The notes below the pieces were generated by a model. It made no database searches, was not told the DNA's origin, and saw only the letters and a list, made by a program, of their open reading frames with translations. The translations under genes were made by a program, and so were the position numbers. This document shows, piece after piece, positions 9,166 through 17,543 of a DNA stretch of 30,390 nt. Position 1 is the first letter of the stretch; each line of letters opens with the position of its first letter. Source of the DNA: Coemansia sp. RSA 1804. Lineage: Eukaryota > Kickxellomycota > Kickxellomycetes > Kickxellales > Kickxellaceae. The stretch spans positions 1 to 30,390 of the forward strand of contig JANBTH010000153.1 of the NCBI GenBank assembly GCA_027578815.1. The letters run 5' to 3'.

Positions 9166-11208
9166 TTACTGTACAAGGAAGTCTGGAACGCCTTCGTCAA
9201 CAAGCATGGACTGGTCAAACTCGTCATCCGCCTGGCTGGATGCCTGGCGTTTGATGCGGCGATAGCCCAGGTCTCCAGCCTCGTCGTTGCGGTGGTTGCT
9301 GCCCGGATACGCCGTCCGCGTAATGGATCCAAAGGTGCGTTTTCTGGAGCTGCTGCCGCTCAGCATGGCTGCATTGTTGTCGGTCATGAACGACATGAGC
9401 GACAGCCGCGATGCTGTTCCCGCTTTCCGAGCACTGCTGCTTGGAGGAGGAGGCCATGCTGATGGAGCAAGGATCTTGTCCAAGTACTCGCTGGTGGTGT
9501 CTGCGAATTGCTCCTCTCTTTCTTTGTCGGTGTTGCTGTTGCTGTCCCAAAGATCATTCAGTTGCTGCATTACAGCTTCCCTTCTTCTCCGTCGCATTGT
9601 GGCGGCAACGTTGCCATTGCCATTGCCAGGACTGGTCATCATCATCATCATCATCATCATGCTTCCGCTGCCATTCGCCCTAACGCCTGACGGAGTAGCA
9701 TTCTGGTGCTGGTGGTTCTGCAATGGCGGGCTGGAGCCAATAGCAAACCTGCCAATTGCCGCCGCCAGATGCCCGACTTGAACGAGTGTGCCGCTGCCAC
9801 TACTGCTTCCGGCATCCCTCAGTGGCCCATTGTGTGGAGCAACGGGTGTTTCCGCCACCAATTCAGCGCCTTTTGTCACACTCCGCACACCATCAATGCA
9901 AGCAGACCGCCTTTCGCGGACAATGCGCTCCGCCTTGCATTGCTGCTCACCCAGCTGCGCCTTAATCCGCTTCAGACGCTCAATGCGTGATTCCTGCTCG
10001 ATCAGCGCATGATCAAGCTGCTCGATCCGCTCGCCAGCACCGGCCCACAAGATACCCGGATGAGGAGGAGGAACAGTGCCAGACATTCTACTGCCACCAT
10101 CCGACAACGACAGATGCCCGCCATCCGATGCCAGCGAGCGCCAAAGAGCACCAACGCTTGCCGACGCCATACGCGCCACGGCTTGCAGGTCGATTGTGCT
10201 GGACCCGCGAAACGGCGTTACGTTGTGCTCAGCCAGCCAGCCGGTCCACTCCGTCGCAAGCTGCGGCGGCGGAGCCAGACGCACATGCCTGTGGCCATCG
10301 AGAGTGACAGAGTTAGCGCGCTGCTCCATAACCGCATCCACCAGCCCAACGGTGCTCCCGTTCTCTTCCACCCACCCGGCACTTTCGCTCCAAAGCCGCT
10401 TGGTCGAGTCAACCAGGATCCCGAGCGCCCTCTCCACATCCTCGGCGCTTGAATCAACCTCGGGCACGATCGCAGTGCTCTCGACCTGGCTCATCTTTAT
10501 TCGAAGCGCACGGTACTCCTCGTGCGCGCGGTTGCGCTTTGCCCTTATGTTGTCTATCCGCTCACGCAGCTCCCGCTCCGTCGCCTGCCAAGTCTCCTGC
10601 GCACGCATCCGGTCGCGTATCCGCCGCGCATACCGCGCCCTGCAGCCATCGAGCGCCCGGGCAACAGAGTCGGTTTCCTCGCGATCCATACCACTTCCGC
10701 TCGAGACGCCAACCATCGGGTGCTTCAGATACGCCGCCCACGCACCGCTTCCATGGCGCAGAAGCGAGTGCGCAACAAACAGTGCCAGCGCCCACAGGAT
10801 CTGCTCAAACCGGGGGCCCTTGCACTCATCGATGTACGAGCGACGCACGGGAACATCAGCCGGCCACCGCGCATCGCCCGCTCCTTCTTCCCGTGTTTCG
10901 TTTGAGTTCCGCCGCAGCTCGTCCAGCCACTTGAAAACATGCGCGCGGAAATCGCGCGCCTGTCTCGGATCGGCTATCGGCCACGCGTCGAAGAACTCGC
11001 GCTTGAACCGGGCTGGGTCCAGCTGGGTCAGCAGGAAGTGGAACACCAGCTCCGCCGCCTTCGTGTGGTATATCCCGCGCTGGAACACTTGCGCGTCCAG
11101 CTTGATGGCCGAATACGTCCCCGTGCACAGCTTGTCGGGCTCGAATCCCATTGCCAGGAGCGTCTGCCAAAACTCTCGTCGCCTGTCCTCATTCTCCTGG
11201 TCTGCCAT
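9166..11208 (-). CDS. HAUS6: HAUS augmin-like complex subunit 6 homologue
   Basis: The 680-residue protein begins with the HAUS6 N-terminal domain (residues about 10-155). Telling elements are FWQTLLAMGF (13-22), ELVFHFLLTQLDPARFKREF (53-72), AWPIADPRQARDFR (75-88) followed by FKWLDEL (92-98), and GPRFEQILWALALFVAH (131-147). These follow the family order: LDPxRFKxxFxxxWPIxDxxQxxxFR, then the GPKFxxLLxxxxxxV block. Coiled-coil-prone stretches follow at about 200-245 and 398-440. The C-terminal third is Ser/Asn-rich and likely disordered, with eight consecutive Met. HAUS6 is the augmin subunit that contacts gamma-tubulin via NEDD1, so the complex can nucleate branching microtubules in the spindle. 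The start is supported by the domain beginning at residue 10. The family assignment is confident; partners are outside this window. Confidence 0.85.
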   Translation of the reverse strand: MADQENEDRRREFWQTLLAMGFEPDKLCTGTYSAIKLDAQVFQRGIYHTKAAELVFHFLLTQLDPARFKREFFDAWPIADPRQARDFRAHVFKWLDELRRNSNETREEGAGDARWPADVPVRRSYIDECKGPRFEQILWALALFVAHSLLRHGSGAWAAYLKHPMVGVSSGSGMDREETDSVARALDGCRARYARRIRDRMRAQETWQATERELRERIDNIRAKRNRAHEEYRALRIKMSQVESTAIVPEVDSSAEDVERALGILVDSTKRLWSESAGWVEENGSTVGLVDAVMEQRANSVTLDGHRHVRLAPPPQLATEWTGWLAEHNVTPFRGSSTIDLQAVARMASASVGALWRSLASDGGHLSLSDGGSRMSGTVPPPHPGILWAGAGERIEQLDHALIEQESRIERLKRIKAQLGEQQCKAERIVRERRSACIDGVRSVTKGAELVAETPVAPHNGPLRDAGSSSGSGTLVQVGHLAAAIGRFAIGSSPPLQNHQHQNATPSGVRANGSGSMMMMMMMMTSPGNGNGNVAATMRRRRREAVMQQLNDLWDSNSNTDKEREEQFADTTSEYLDKILAPSAWPPPPSSSARKAGTASRLSLMSFMTDNNAAMLSGSSSRKRTFGSITRTAYPGSNHRNDEAGDLGYRRIKRQASSQADDEFDQSMLVDEGVPDFLVQ
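9637..9660 (-). repeat. (ATG)8 trinucleotide repeat encoding poly-Met inside HAUS6
   Basis: Eight exact CAT units on the plus strand read as eight Met codons in frame on the minus strand, within the disordered C-terminal region of HAUS6. Poly-Met runs are rare; repeat-length variation here would keep the frame. Confidence 0.95.
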
Positions 11209-12250
11209 AGGTTTTTTTCCTTTTTTCCTTTTATTTTCTTCCTCCCTCCGCGTCTAATATGTACAATGCGTGTTCTGGTTTATCTACAGTATATGAAAAG
11301 CTGTTTTTAAATAGCGTGCAAGAGGTTAGTGCATAAGATGGTCGACTGGATTACGCTAGAGCTTCGTAGACACGATATACACGGGGCAATTGCAATGACC
11401 ACACACACTGCCACTCGCCGTATATGAAGACAATATCCTTAACAAACTCTGCACCCCCCTTAGAAGACCCTTTCTCTCTAGGAATGTCAGCGATTGCCTT
11501 TACGGTATGAACGAGAATAATCTCATTACAGTGCATCTTATAGTAATAGCCCAGAGAGAAAGAAAGAAGAATAGAATTCCCCTCTCTAGTCCCCCGAGCC
11601 AAAGCATGCAACCGCCTATTAAACCGCTAAAACCCGACTTTAGCTCCCACCTCTTATCTCCCCTCCTGTAGAACGGAATTACATATACAGAAATTCTGTT
11701 ACAAGAGAGGAAGAAGCAAGCGGTGTGCTTTAGTCAGTTATTTTAATCTAGCCCCCTCCTTTATGCTACTACTGCGTGTATTTTGTTTGGCTTTCCATGC
11801 GAGAACAGCACAAGTGAATATACGCAATACTTTATTTCTCAATAGCACGCGTACGGCCTGTACTATAATAACAAGCAAACAAACAAAACGTAGAGAAGCG
11901 TCGGGAAGAAGGGGCCGGCCCACTCGGGTTTCCCAAGGCGAGTGCAGGTACATGTTGGCGCCAACGTCCACATGCTGCAGATGGAAAACTACTGTTTTAC
12001 ATACCAGAAACAAAAAAATACAACTAGAAACTAATAATAACAACAATAAACAGCAATAAGGAAAGGAAAGGAAAAAAGAAAAAGGATAATGTTGTTGACA
12101 AAAAGAAACGGAACAAAAGTAAATAAGGATAAAGAAAATCCCATGATCAGTTGATTACCCCCGTTCTCCATTTGTTTATGATCAGAAATGCCTTTGCACA
12201 GACCTCTGTTTTTAGTAACTCATTCTGGCAAAAAAAACATGTAACTGTAG
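11209..12250. other. Intergenic region between HAUS6 and the pseudoprotease
   Basis: About 1 kb with no supported gene. The first 50 bp next to the HAUS6 start are pyrimidine-rich on the plus strand. The rest is A/T-rich with many AACAA/AATAA strings toward 12030-12100. ORFs of about 100 codons at 11738-12059 overlap on opposite strands and look accidental. Confidence 0.5.
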
Positions 12251-13411
12251 CTAGAAGCATGTGGCGGACACGGCAAACACCAGCAATGCCAGCGCAGTGG
12301 TTCCCGCGGCAGAGGAGCGCGTGACGCCCGAGTCGGCCTCCGACAGACTGGAGCTGCTGTCATCGAGGAGGATCGAGGGGCCCTGCACAGCGCCCGCATC
12401 GGCCGAGTAGGCAGTGATCGACGCCGACTCCGCAGTCTCGCCAGACCCCGCACCCTCCGCCGTCGAAGCGCCAGCCGACGCATCAGCACTGTTGCCGGCA
12501 CTGGCGTCGTGGGCAATAGCAAAGGTCTCGGGATCGGCGGCGATGTCAGTGTAGGGCACATCGGCCACCCGGGAGATCCACTTGGCCCAAGACCCGCCCA
12601 TTTCAAAGTACACCAGCCGGTCGCCATTGCCGCACACGAGACCGGTAGACCCGGGCGGGCCCGTAGTGTAGGACGCAACGCCCAGCATCGCCACGCCGCC
12701 GGTCGCCGACGCAACAAGCAGCGGGGCGCCCTCATCGCCGCCGCACACGTCCTTCCCCCGCCCGCCGTAGGCGCAGATCTGCGTGGCATTGTCGTAGTCG
12801 GCGAAGGGGCTGCACTCGGCAACAGGCAGGATGGCCACGGGTACCGACTGGACGGCGTCTGGGTAAGCGGGAGATCCAGTCGACGTCAACCCGTAGCCGG
12901 CCACGATGGCGTCGGCGGTGATGTCGAACGGGCCCGGGTATATCCTGACAGGCGAGGCAACCGATTCGGGCACCGGCGACGCCAGCACGACCAGCCCGAT
13001 GTTGTGTCGAAATGTGCTGCGCTTATACCCGTCGGTGATGAAGGCCTGCCGCACCTTGTACACGTTCTCGGAGGCCCTGCCGCCCACCGCCACGGACATT
13101 AGTTCGGGGCTATACCACGTGGATCCGCCGGTTATCAGACAGTTTGCGGTGGTGACTACCACGCGGTCGGCTACTAGTGTCCCTGTGCACTTTTTGCCGG
13201 GGAATATAGGGTCCGTGGAAACAATGTTTGCGACAAATGGGTAGTTTGCGGCGGATGGGGAAAGGGCGCTGCCGCCAACTATGCGCGCAACCGCGGATGG
13301 TGCGTTGGTATTGGACGGTCCGGCGTCATCCGTGTCTCCCAGAACAAGATCAGAAGTGTTAAGAAGTGAATAAAGTACAACGGAGCGCCATATTTGCACT
13401 GCAGTCCTCAT
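12251..13411 (-). CDS. GPI-anchored trypsin-fold (S1) protein with no intact catalytic triad
   Basis: The 386-residue product has a hydrophobic N-terminus and then an S1 protease fold beginning at RIVGG (43-47). The three catalytic sites can be read directly and all are changed. The TAAHC site is TTANC, with Asn90 for His. The DIAL site is HNIGL, with Asn137 for Asp. The GDSGGP site is GDEGAP, with Glu227 for Ser. Paired Cys positions (C75/C91, C200/C213, C223/C260) keep the fold plausible. After about residue 285 comes a Ser/Ala/Glu-rich stalk, then a short hydrophobic C-terminus (about 369-386, ending ATCF), which is the pattern of a GPI-anchor signal. It is probably a cell-surface, non-proteolytic protein such as a binding or decoy protein; that role is inference. 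The frame is intact, so it is not a decaying pseudogene. A TATATAAA box lies about 115 bp upstream. Confidence 0.88.
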   Translation of the reverse strand: MRTAVQIWRSVVLYSLLNTSDLVLGDTDDAGPSNTNAPSAVARIVGGSALSPSAANYPFVANIVSTDPIFPGKKCTGTLVADRVVVTTANCLITGGSTWYSPELMSVAVGGRASENVYKVRQAFITDGYKRSTFRHNIGLVVLASPVPESVASPVRIYPGPFDITADAIVAGYGLTSTGSPAYPDAVQSVPVAILPVAECSPFADYDNATQICAYGGRGKDVCGGDEGAPLLVASATGGVAMLGVASYTTGPPGSTGLVCGNGDRLVYFEMGGSWAKWISRVADVPYTDIAADPETFAIAHDASAGNSADASAGASTAEGAGSGETAESASITAYSADAGAVQGPSILLDDSSSSLSEADSGVTRSSAAGTTALALLVFAVSATCF

Positions 13412-13522
13412 TGTTGTTTTGCACAGAAACGGATGCTTGAACTAGACAAAAGAAAAGAAATAAATACCAGATGAATTTGAACCTAGCACGTAGAGCAAGA
13501 AAGGAGGTAGTCGAGGCTTTTC

Positions 13523-13530
13523 TTTATATA
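13523..13530 (-). promoter_or_regulatory. TATA box (TATATAAA) of the pseudoprotease gene
   Basis: On the minus strand this is an exact TATATAAA, 112-119 bp upstream of the pseudoprotease ATG (13411). Position and orientation fit a core promoter. Confidence 0.5.
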
Positions 13531-13541
13531 TGTTGCTGACA

Positions 13542-14064
13542 TGGCAGCATAAGCTTGTTGGCATGGTGGGTGTATTTGGCAATGCCAGAACGCAGGGAAT
13601 TACAGCTGCACATGCACGACTATATCATTTATAATAGACAAAAAAGATGGGCTTGGGTTGGTTAATGTAGAACCGCCGCTAGATCAATGGCAATACCATT
13701 GACTGCACGTAATATACGCAGAGCGTCCATTATTCCACTACATGTTTAAAAGCCAATGAAAAAACCAACGTATATGCATGTCAAAAGTATTGAGAACTTG
13801 TTTAACCCACAACAACAACAACAAAGTGAACAGTAATATATGAAGGGGAGGAGGGTAGAAGAAATTTGGCGTATATTCTAAATAGCGCTATGTCACAATT
13901 ACGCAACATTAATGGCAGCCATTTAGGAGGGGAGTACGCCAGGCTTGGGAGCGTGGCGCATGTGGCACCGATTGACAGACTATGGCAGTCCCCCCTCCCT
14001 TTGCCATGTCTATTCTGCCAACAGACGCTTGATGCAAAGCACTGGCATTCTCCGATGTCTGGCA
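13542..14064. promoter_or_regulatory. Cluster of TGGCA/TGCCA pentamers
   Basis: By eye there are twelve copies, at 13542, 13559, 13577, 13583, 13688, 13913, 13963, 13983, 14002, 14016, 14043 and 14060, in both orientations. Two of them form the palindrome TGGCA-A-TGCCA at 13577-13587. About one would be expected by chance in 520 bp at equal base composition. The binding factor is unknown. Confidence 0.4.
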
Positions 14065-14985
14065 AACGCTGTGTGATCAGAGAGAAAGAAAGGGGAATCT
14101 CATTACAGGCAAGTAAAATCACCCTGGATCATCACCGTCATCAGCCAAGAGCGACAACATGTGAATGAATATGTGGAGCAAGATAAAAAAACAGCTTCAT
14201 TCTCTTCTTTGAGAAATACGGGGGGAAGCGGAGGGCTCCAGCAAGCAAGCGCCGGAGATAAACGAAGCTCCGGTGAATTAAAGAGAGTTTGAAAAGGGGG
14301 GATTTACGGAAGTATCTTTTTTTTCATTTTTCCCACACGGAACAAGAAAGAAAAAAGTCAACGTCCGCAGTGCTAAATGAAAGTGGAGCACACTTTATCT
14401 CCACCCTATCCAACCGCAGAACGCGGAGAGGAACAAGAGAAATGAAAAAGGATCTTGTGATGAATAGAATGTAGCCGAAGAGAAGGCTCTCGAAAGCGTC
14501 GGTGAATGGGGCAGGAGGTCCTTGCGCTACTTGTAGATAAAAGCAAGTCATTTGCTGCTCTTGTTCTTCTATTATCTTCTCTGACATGTTCACACGCGGC
14601 ACAGGCAGAAATAAAAAAAAAGGCAAGGAATGATGCGATCCATTCTGTGATCTTTTATTCCGGTGCTCATGAAAGAAGGAAGGAAGGGGGAAAAAAAGCC
14701 ACGCTGTCCGCATATAACAATATGCATATATGTTTCGTTTGCAGACTTCTTTTTCCATCCAAACCTTATTTTAATTCTGGCTTCTTTCTCCTCCTCTTTC
14801 TCCTTTCTACAGAATCTGTCCATTAGTATATTTATTGTATCCTTATTTCTTTCCATCTCTTTTGCTTTGGGACCACTATCCACAGACACCCCCCCAGCTT
14901 ATTTTCTGCAACCAGTGCGCTCTTTCTCTTTCATTTCATATAGGGACATCTACAAACGAAGTAAAAAAACCCCGCCTCATAGAAA

Positions 14986-17040
14986 ATGTCGAGATCGTAC
15001 ATGGTTCCCAACTCTGCCGAGGCAGGGTACTCTGCAATAATGCGCAACAAGGACTACCCGGACGGCACATTCGAGGACGCGCACGCCGGGATCACCACGC
15101 TGTACGAGCTGATGCAGCACAGACTGCGCAACCGCGCAGACAAGAAGGTGCTCGGATACCGCAGGTACAACACGGCGACCAAGACGTACGGCGAGTACGC
15201 GTGGCTGGGCGCCGAGGAGTGCGCAGCAGCCATCGAGGACGTCGGATCAGGGCTGGATCAGATCTACCAGAAGCACGTGGACGCCAAGGAGAACAACACC
15301 GACACCGAAAGCAACGGGCAGCAGGCGCTGGGGATCTACGCGATCAACAGGCCGGAGTGGCCGCTGGCGGAGTTCGCCGGGTTCCGATCAAACAAGTACT
15401 CGGTGGCGCTGTACGACACGCTGGGCGCCGAGTCGGTGGAGTACATCATTGAGCACGCGGGCGTCGGCGTGGTGGTGTGCTCGATCGACAAGATCCCGCG
15501 CCTCCTGCAGCTGAAGGAGCGGATGCCGACGCTGAAGGTGGTGGTGTCGATGGACTCGTTTGCCGAGCACGCAAGGAACCCGGTGGCGCAGCCATTCACG
15601 GTCAGCTCGATCGCGGTGCTGCAGGCGTGGGCGGCGTCCGCGGGCGTTGCGCTCTACGACATGGCGGCGGTGGGCGAGCTCGGACGCGCAGCGCGCACGG
15701 AGCCCCGGCTGCCGGCGCCAGGCGACCTGTGCACGGTGTGCTACACGTCGGGCACCACGGGGAACCCGAAGGGCGCGAAGTCGACGCACGAGAGCTACGT
15801 GTTCTCGGCCAAGGGCGCGCGGCTAATGGTTCCGCTGGAGCGGCCGCTGCAGCTGTCGTTCTTGCCGCTGGCGCACTGCTACGAGCGCAACGTCATGTAC
15901 ATGGGGCTGCTGGCGGACGGATCCGTGGGCTACTTCTCGGGCAACGTGGCCAACATCGCCGACGATGCGCAGACGCTGCGTCCGACGGCAATGGTCGGCG
16001 TGCCGCGGCTATTCAACCGCGTGTACGACCGCATTGCGGCGGCGACGATCTACGCGCCCGGGCTGTCGGGCGTCATTGCACGGCGGGCGATCCACGCGAA
16101 GCTGGAGCGGCTGGAGGCAGGGCTCGGGTACGCGCATCCGCTGTGGGACCGCGTGGTGTGCAGCAAGATCAAGCAGTTCTTCGGCGGACGGCTGCAGACG
16201 GTGGTGTCGGGCAGCGCGCCGATCGATGCGAAGGTGCTGAACTTTTTGCGCGTGGCGCTGGGGGTGGCGTTCCACGAAGGGTTCGGCAGCACCGAGTGCA
16301 ACGCGGCGGCCACGGTCAGCGTGGCAGCCGAGAACAGGGCGGGCCACGTGGGCGTGCCGTATCCTGGCATCGACATCCGACTGCGCGACGTGCCGGAGAT
16401 GAACTACCTGGCAACCGACCGTCCGTGCGCGCGCGGCGAGATCCTGATCCGCGGCAAGAACGTGTTCAGCGGATACTACCGCGACGCGGAGAAGACCAGG
16501 GAGGCGGTGGACGCGCGCGGCTGGCTGGTCACCGGCGACATCGGGCAGTTCGACGCGGACGGGAATCTGCGCATCATCGACCGGCGCAAGAACATCCTGA
16601 AGCTGGCGCAGGGCGAGTACGTGGCCGTCGAGTATCTGGAGACCGTGTACTCGCGGTGCCCGCTGATCCAGAACATCTTTGTGCACGGCGACAGTCTGCA
16701 GGCGTCGCTTGTGGCCGTGGTGGTGCCGGATCCCGACGTGTTTGTGCCGTGGGCGCGCAGGATCGTCGGCTCCAGCGAGGCGGCAGCAGCGTCGCTGGAG
16801 CAGCTGTGCGCTGACGCCCACGTTGCGGGCGCCCTGCTGGTGGAGCTGCGCGCGATCGGGCGCGAGGCCAAGCTGCAGGGCTTCGAGATCGTGCGCGAGA
16901 TCCACTGCGACCCGGTTCCGTTCGACATCGAGAGCAACGCGCTGCTCACGTCCACGTTCAAGCTCAAGCGCATGAATGCGCGCGAGCACTACCGGCCCCA
17001 GATCGACGCCATGTACGCGCGGATCAACAGGACGGCGTAG
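14986..17040 (+). CDS. Long-chain acyl-CoA synthetase (AMP-forming)
   Basis: The 684-residue enzyme converts a fatty acid, ATP and CoA to acyl-CoA via an acyl-adenylate. Adenylate-forming motifs are all present: the P-loop YTSGTTGNPKG at 253-263, GFGSTE at 432-437, and TGD at 516-518 within GWLVTGDIG. The ACSL signature DRRKNILKLAQGEYVAVE is at 532-549. The C-terminal Lys is probably the one in TFKLKR near residue 660. Length is typical of eukaryotic ACSL/Faa proteins. The N-terminus (YPDGTFEDA...) and overall layout resemble fungal Faa2-like enzymes, but there is no clear PTS1 (it ends NRTA) and no obvious membrane anchor, so location is open. It lies on the same strand as, and 0.5 kb ahead of, a monoacylglycerol-lipase-like gene. 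A pyrimidine-rich leader precedes the ATG. Confidence 0.95.
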   Translation: MSRSYMVPNSAEAGYSAIMRNKDYPDGTFEDAHAGITTLYELMQHRLRNRADKKVLGYRRYNTATKTYGEYAWLGAEECAAAIEDVGSGLDQIYQKHVDAKENNTDTESNGQQALGIYAINRPEWPLAEFAGFRSNKYSVALYDTLGAESVEYIIEHAGVGVVVCSIDKIPRLLQLKERMPTLKVVVSMDSFAEHARNPVAQPFTVSSIAVLQAWAASAGVALYDMAAVGELGRAARTEPRLPAPGDLCTVCYTSGTTGNPKGAKSTHESYVFSAKGARLMVPLERPLQLSFLPLAHCYERNVMYMGLLADGSVGYFSGNVANIADDAQTLRPTAMVGVPRLFNRVYDRIAAATIYAPGLSGVIARRAIHAKLERLEAGLGYAHPLWDRVVCSKIKQFFGGRLQTVVSGSAPIDAKVLNFLRVALGVAFHEGFGSTECNAAATVSVAAENRAGHVGVPYPGIDIRLRDVPEMNYLATDRPCARGEILIRGKNVFSGYYRDAEKTREAVDARGWLVTGDIGQFDADGNLRIIDRRKNILKLAQGEYVAVEYLETVYSRCPLIQNIFVHGDSLQASLVAVVVPDPDVFVPWARRIVGSSEAAAASLEQLCADAHVAGALLVELRAIGREAKLQGFEIVREIHCDPVPFDIESNALLTSTFKLKRMNAREHYRPQIDAMYARINRTA

Positions 17041-17543
17041 CCACGTCCGAGCTCTCTTCCTCTTTTCTTCTTCTCTATTTTTCAATGCCAAATGTGTACT
17101 GTTTCGTTCCGCAGTGTGCAGTGCTCTTCGGCAGCCCTGCTCAGTGTCCTTTTGCTTCTGCTGCTGCTGCTGCAGATCGCACACCCACAGCTCGCCCGCT
17201 TCGTTTGGGGAGGGGAGCACAAAGCGCCTCGGCATGTCGTGTCTGTATTCGGCAGCCGTGGGGTGGCTTGCCATTGTCCATGTCTCCACACTCTCTCTCA
17301 TACACGCACGCGTGCTTGGCGCTTGGTGTCGGCCATGCCGAGCAGCAGGCGCCGCTGTCTCCCTGGTGAAATGGCGGCGGCGGAGGTCCCTTGCAGAGCC
17401 CGACGGCGATATATTGGGCGCCCCGCGGATGGGTGCAGTTGCCCCCTTTTCCTCCCCAGCTGACTGGCATCCTCACCATCCCGCCCAACGGCCCCCACCA
17501 TCTTCCCGCTACTTCCACCGCTTCAACAGAGACACGCAGCGCA
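17041..17543. other. Intergenic region with CTG repeat
   Basis: This 0.5 kb separates the acyl-CoA synthetase from the lipase-like gene on the same strand. A run of CTG units lies at 17158-17173. The upstream continuation of the lipase frame has only non-ATG starts, so it is treated as leader and promoter. A GATATATTGG string at about 17407-17417 is a weak TATA candidate. Confidence 0.5.

Larger units (their letters stand above)
13412..14985. other. Divergent intergenic region: pseudoprotease and acyl-CoA synthetase promoters
   Basis: About 1.6 kb between two divergently transcribed genes, with no convincing ORF. The left part holds the TATA box at 13523-13530. The middle (13542-14064) carries twelve TGGCA/TGCCA pentamers. 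The right 230 bp are pyrimidine-rich and lead into the acyl-CoA synthetase start. A CTTTCTACAG string at 14804-14813 could be a 3' splice site of a leader intron, but no donor was assigned. Confidence 0.6.

Noticed and set aside
10076..11257. 393-codon plus-strand ORF
   Set aside because: Antisense shadow of HAUS6, Ser/Arg/Pro-rich, no domain.
13866..14168. 100-codon plus-strand ORF (and a 106-codon ORF opposite it)
   Set aside because: Lies in the divergent promoter, overlapping ORFs on both strands, no motif; better explained as regulatory DNA.
16009..17301. 430-codon minus-strand ORF opposite the acyl-CoA synthetase, and a 445-codon plus-strand ORF in another frame at 15477-16814
   Set aside because: Both overlap the firmly identified synthetase; they are R/A/G/H-rich without motifs and arise from its GC-rich third positions.
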